From CAYZJV01 sp964478945 (GTDB lineage: Bacteria; Spirochaetota; Spirochaetia; Sphaerochaetales; Sphaerochaetaceae): 26,622 nucleotides of DNA. The position numbers and the translations under genes were made by a program. The notes beneath the pieces are model-generated. The model saw only the letters and a program-made list of their open reading frames with translations. It did not search any database and was not told where the DNA came from. The DNA lies in contig CAYZJV010000038.1 in assembly GCA_964478945.1 (NCBI GenBank), positions 1 to 26,622 on the forward strand, read 5' to 3'. How positions within the stretch are numbered: the first letter of the stretch is position 1; each line of letters begins with the position of its first letter. Shown here piece after piece: positions 24,422 through 26,622 of the stretch.

Positions 24422-24811
24422 TCACAAGATTCGGTTCCGTCTAGTGTGTTTGGATGGAAAGGTACCTTTCCCAGTGCAAGGATCATAGGGAAAGGTATAG
24501 GATATCTGGGTATCCGCGGCATACAGCGAGATGGTATCGCCAATGATGGAACAGCACTTCTTCAATGTCTTTCCACTACTGGTTTTCAACGATACTCCCG
24601 TCAACAACCTCTTCATGTCGGTATCGTCATGTGATACCCGAACTCCGGTGAAAGGATCGAACAGAGGTTTGAAGTGCTCGCTTGAGACCACCGAATCATC
24701 GTTTTCGAACGAAACGGTGATCCTCATCTCATCAAGGTAGGTATAGGTGTAGACTCTGAGAAAATATCTGGTGTCGACAGGGAGTTCAAGCAATGCGGTA
24801 TCGTCTTCCAT
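24422..24811 (-). CDS. hypothetical protein, 129 aa
   Basis: I do not recognise this protein. It opens MEDDTALLELPVDTRYFLRV, has no signal peptide or membrane helix, and looks like a mixed alpha/beta soluble domain with a basic C-terminus ending KHTRRNRIL. The case for its being real is the upstream DNA: a perfect consensus promoter at 24820-24848 points directly at its ATG, with GGAG 2 nt before the start codon (too close for normal ribosome-binding use). The transcript is probably leaderless. It stands alone on the minus strand, 178 nt from the flavoprotein start. Confidence 0.62.
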   Translation of the reverse strand: MEDDTALLELPVDTRYFLRVYTYTYLDEMRITVSFENDDSVVSSEHFKPLFDPFTGVRVSHDDTDMKRLLTGVSLKTSSGKTLKKCCSIIGDTISLYAADTQISYTFPYDPCTGKGTFPSKHTRRNRIL

Positions 24812-24819
24812 AACTCCGC

Positions 24820-24848
24820 ATTATATAGATTTAGCAAGAAAATGTCAA
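24820..24848 (-). promoter_or_regulatory. perfect consensus sigma-70 promoter
   Basis: Minus-strand TTGACA at 24848-24843, 17-bp spacer and TATAAT at 24825-24820: both hexamers and spacing are ideal. The -10 box ends 8 nt before the ATG at 24811, so the RNA would begin within a base or two of the start codon. Confidence 0.88.
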
Positions 24849-25082
24849 AAGAGTGGAGATCAATGGTACTGAATAAATATCCAAAGACCAAAATTTTTAT
24901 TGCGTATTGGAGTATTGGGACGTACCATGTTGATATATTAAGGATAAAGGGTCGGGAGTAGTCAAAGTGGTAGGACTTGTACTTCATTGTCCCTGAAACC
25001 AATCTCGAGATACTCTCACCACATCTTCCAGCCCTTCCAGAATGATCGGATCACCGGAAATTTTTCGGTGGAGGAGGGGAAG
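24849..25082. other. intergenic region upstream of the 170-aa lipoprotein gene
   Basis: AT-rich, divergent between the small unknown gene and the lipoprotein. TTGGAG at about 24907 with TTGATA 17 bp later is a weak candidate promoter on the + strand. No RNA gene or repeat is seen. Confidence 0.35.
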
Positions 25083-25595
25083 ATGAAAAGATATGTGGAA
25101 TGGATTGTGGTTGTCCTAATATTGACAATACTAGGTATGGGTTGCCCGCAAGAGTTGAACGACCTGCTTCCGGAAGATACGGGGTCGCTGTCTTTGGTCC
25201 AGTTGCAGTATATAGGCACTGCCACCCGAACCGCTCTGGTGGAAGCTCTCGCATCATTTCGAGTTGAAGGTGATATCCCTGGTATGTCGGGAACCTATAC
25301 CGATGATGAGCACATCGATATCCAATTCTCAGGATGCGATGTGGGCGCGATCGGTGTATTGGAGAGTTCTTCATTCGAACCGGGGGAGATCACCATCACC
25401 GATGGAACGTACCTGGTATATCTGTCGGATGGAACGCTCTTCAAGAATCTGGCTCTCACAGTGGAATTCGGAGAAGACTCCGCAATCGATGGAGAGCATG
25501 GGGTGATTCTTGAGATCAGGGTGTACGACTACGATACCGTTGATCAAGATGAACAAATTATCAAATTCACCGTTGATTCGGTGAATATCCTATGA
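25083..25595 (+). CDS. small putative lipoprotein, family not recognised
   Basis: A 170-residue protein. The signal peptide MKRYVEWIVVVLILTILGMG is followed by Cys21, giving lipobox LGMGC. The mature part is acidic and probably beta-rich (VLESSSFEPGEITITDGTYL and LTVEFGEDSAIDGEHGVILE). An upstream in-frame ATG exists at 24987, but the ATG at 25083 has GGAGGAGGGG close before it and begins the signal peptide. Function unknown; membrane-anchored. It converges with the DUF4382 lipoprotein and ends about 48 nt before a strong hairpin. Confidence 0.82.
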   Translation: MKRYVEWIVVVLILTILGMGCPQELNDLLPEDTGSLSLVQLQYIGTATRTALVEALASFRVEGDIPGMSGTYTDDEHIDIQFSGCDVGAIGVLESSSFEPGEITITDGTYLVYLSDGTLFKNLALTVEFGEDSAIDGEHGVILEIRVYDYDTVDQDEQIIKFTVDSVNIL

Positions 25596-25642
25596 AAATG
25601 TACTGTGTATCGGATTAATGCATTCCCGATGGAAGTATGCAT

Positions 25643-25674
25643 GAGGAGGGAGGAACTTACGCTCCTCCCTCCTC
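25643..25674. terminator. strong hairpin between convergent lipoprotein genes
   Basis: GAGGAGGGAGGA (25643-25654) and TCCTCCCTCCTC (25663-25674) form a perfect 12-bp, GC-rich stem with an 8-nt loop. The + strand continues TGATTGTCGTTCT, a weak T-rich tail; the minus strand has none. It probably ends the + strand gene and may also serve the gene from the other side. Confidence 0.7.
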
Positions 25675-25699
25675 TGATTGTCGTTCTCATGAATAGATA

Positions 25700-26622
25700 T
25701 TACAAAACGATGTGTTGCGTCACTTCGCTTTCCGCACTCACCTCTATATCATTGTAGCTGGATGAATCCAACACGGTGTACGTACCATCGCTTGCGACTC
25801 CCACGACCACCAGATCGTAGTTTCCTTCGGCAAGGAATGGTATCTTGTAACTGTCAAGGATGTCGTCATCGTCAGAATCGATGGGAGCTGTGCTGCTTAT
25901 GGCATTTTCGAACGGAATTGTCAAACTTGATTCGTTCGAATCATATGTACCATCTTCATAGGCGAATATGGTGTAATTTTGAAATGCCTCGGTGCTATCG
26001 TCGGTGAAATCACCAACTATCGTTCCCGCTTGATTGTTCACCACAAGGCGGATGGTAGGTCTTAGGATATAGATTCCTCCAGATTTCTCGTGCACAGACT
26101 TTCTTATATCGAAATCAGCGGTGATCTCGATTGTACCATTGACTGGAACGGTGAACGGTCCATTGGCCTTGTATCCGGTTTGATCCGCGCTGGGTACGAA
26201 CAATTCATGCTTGGTGTCGTCAGTGTCATCTCCGTCGGCTACTCCATCGTTGTCGATGGCGATGTAGCTTTGCATCGTGGAGTCATCTCCTTCGACGGCA
26301 GCCGCTGTCATGAATCGGATTTGGGTCACCTCTCCCGCTTCAATCTCCATATCTGACAGAGGGGCAATTTCTCCTCCTGTCAATTCGAGAAGGTTGAATG
26401 TCTGGGGACCACTGAAATCGGTATCCTCGACCCATTCGTCATTCAAATTGTACGCAATCGATTCAATGGTGATGAACACTCCTTCGACACCCTCGGCATC
26501 CACAATGGGAGCATCGGTGAGATCCAAACTGATGGTACCGAATCCTCCGGTTCCAAAAGAACACCCAGTAAGTACCAAAGCGATTGTGGTGAGGCCAATC
26601 ACACCTGCCGCCACTATATTCT
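25700..26622 (-). CDS. DUF4382-domain lipoprotein (5' end beyond the window)
   Basis: The frame is open to the right-hand edge, so the true start lies outside. Visible sequence begins within a signal peptide (NIVAAGVIGLTTIALVLTGC), with lipobox VLTGC. The mature protein starts GTISLDLTDAPIVDAEGVEG and FITIESIAYNL, the typical opening of DUF4382, a beta-sandwich domain found in exported proteins. Later parts are Asp-rich (DNDGVADGDDTDDTKHELF), perhaps calcium-binding, and another beta domain ends in NDIEVSAESEVTQHIVL. About 307 residues are visible, likely missing only two to five. A GTG at 26614 is an internal codon. Role at the cell surface unknown. Confidence 0.85.
   Translation of the reverse strand, partial: NIVAAGVIGLTTIALVLTGCSFGTGGFGTISLDLTDAPIVDAEGVEGVFITIESIAYNLNDEWVEDTDFSGPQTFNLLELTGGEIAPLSDMEIEAGEVTQIRFMTAAAVEGDDSTMQSYIAIDNDGVADGDDTDDTKHELFVPSADQTGYKANGPFTVPVNGTIEITADFDIRKSVHEKSGGIYILRPTIRLVVNNQAGTIVGDFTDDSTEAFQNYTIFAYEDGTYDSNESSLTIPFENAISSTAPIDSDDDDILDSYKIPFLAEGNYDLVVVGVASDGTYTVLDSSSYNDIEVSAESEVTQHIVL

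Noticed and set aside
24313..24444. 43-codon + strand frame starting MSMNGFPKEKEWLF
   Set aside because: No ribosome-binding site or promoter and no family match; it runs into the 3' end of the minus-strand gene. Kept only as a note because its composition is protein-like.
24724..25002. 92-codon minus-strand frame
   Set aside because: It spans the consensus promoter and overlaps the 129-aa gene in another frame; no start signal.
1..26622. CRISPR arrays, tRNA/rRNA genes, insertion sequences and prophage
   Set aside because: I looked for regularly spaced repeats, transposase motifs, integrase genes and cloverleaf-like sequences and found none I could support.

Overview
The window looks like a chromosomal segment from a free-living or gut-type spirochaete (Sphaerochaeta/Spirochaeta-like). 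This is inferred from the density of lipoprotein signal peptides (five lipoproteins), a peptide/sugar-type binding protein whose signal peptide ends in AISAQGG, and mid-range GC. No marker gene here proves the taxon. A 100-N scaffold gap at 19071-19170 shows it is a draft assembly.

Region 1 (1-95, + strand) is the C-terminus of lumazine synthase (ribH). Region 2 (162-11290, - strand) is one long operon read from a well-formed promoter at about 11284-11314. It encodes a ROK-family repressor, two DppB/DppC-type permeases, two OppD/OppF-type ATPases, a 68-residue two-helix membrane protein, a family-5 solute-binding protein and two intracellular GH20-type hexosaminidases. Nearly all junctions overlap by a few bases or are separated by less than 25 nt. 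The set reads as import of an amino-sugar disaccharide or oligosaccharide (chitobiose-like) followed by cytosolic hydrolysis. A near-perfect 11-bp inverted repeat touching the -10 box is the likely ROK operator.

Region 3 (11526-16183) is mixed. It holds a + strand lipoprotein, a PadR regulator with an overlapping 11-helix membrane protein preceded by a permease-prefix domain, a small coiled-coil lipoprotein, an orphan vsr mismatch endonuclease, and a serine beta-lactamase-fold protein that lacks an obvious class A Glu166 motif. Region 4 (16231-20987, - strand) has a 929-residue TPR-containing lipoprotein, the scaffold gap, a Cys-rich DUF3795-like protein and an HNH endonuclease coupled to it.

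Region 5 (21050-24848) has a MerR/TipA-type regulator with a classic 19-bp-spacer autoregulated promoter, a DUF3052-like protein, a carotenoid-desaturase-like flavoprotein fused to a C-terminal Fer4_20 iron-sulfur domain, and a small unknown protein behind a perfect consensus promoter. Region 6 (25083-26622) has two convergent lipoprotein genes around a strong hairpin; the second carries a DUF4382 domain and runs off the window.

Most transcription units seem to be independently and locally controlled (ROK, PadR and MerR each next to a visible dyad). Three promoters place the -10 box only 6-9 nt before a start codon, which suggests that leaderless mRNAs may be common here.
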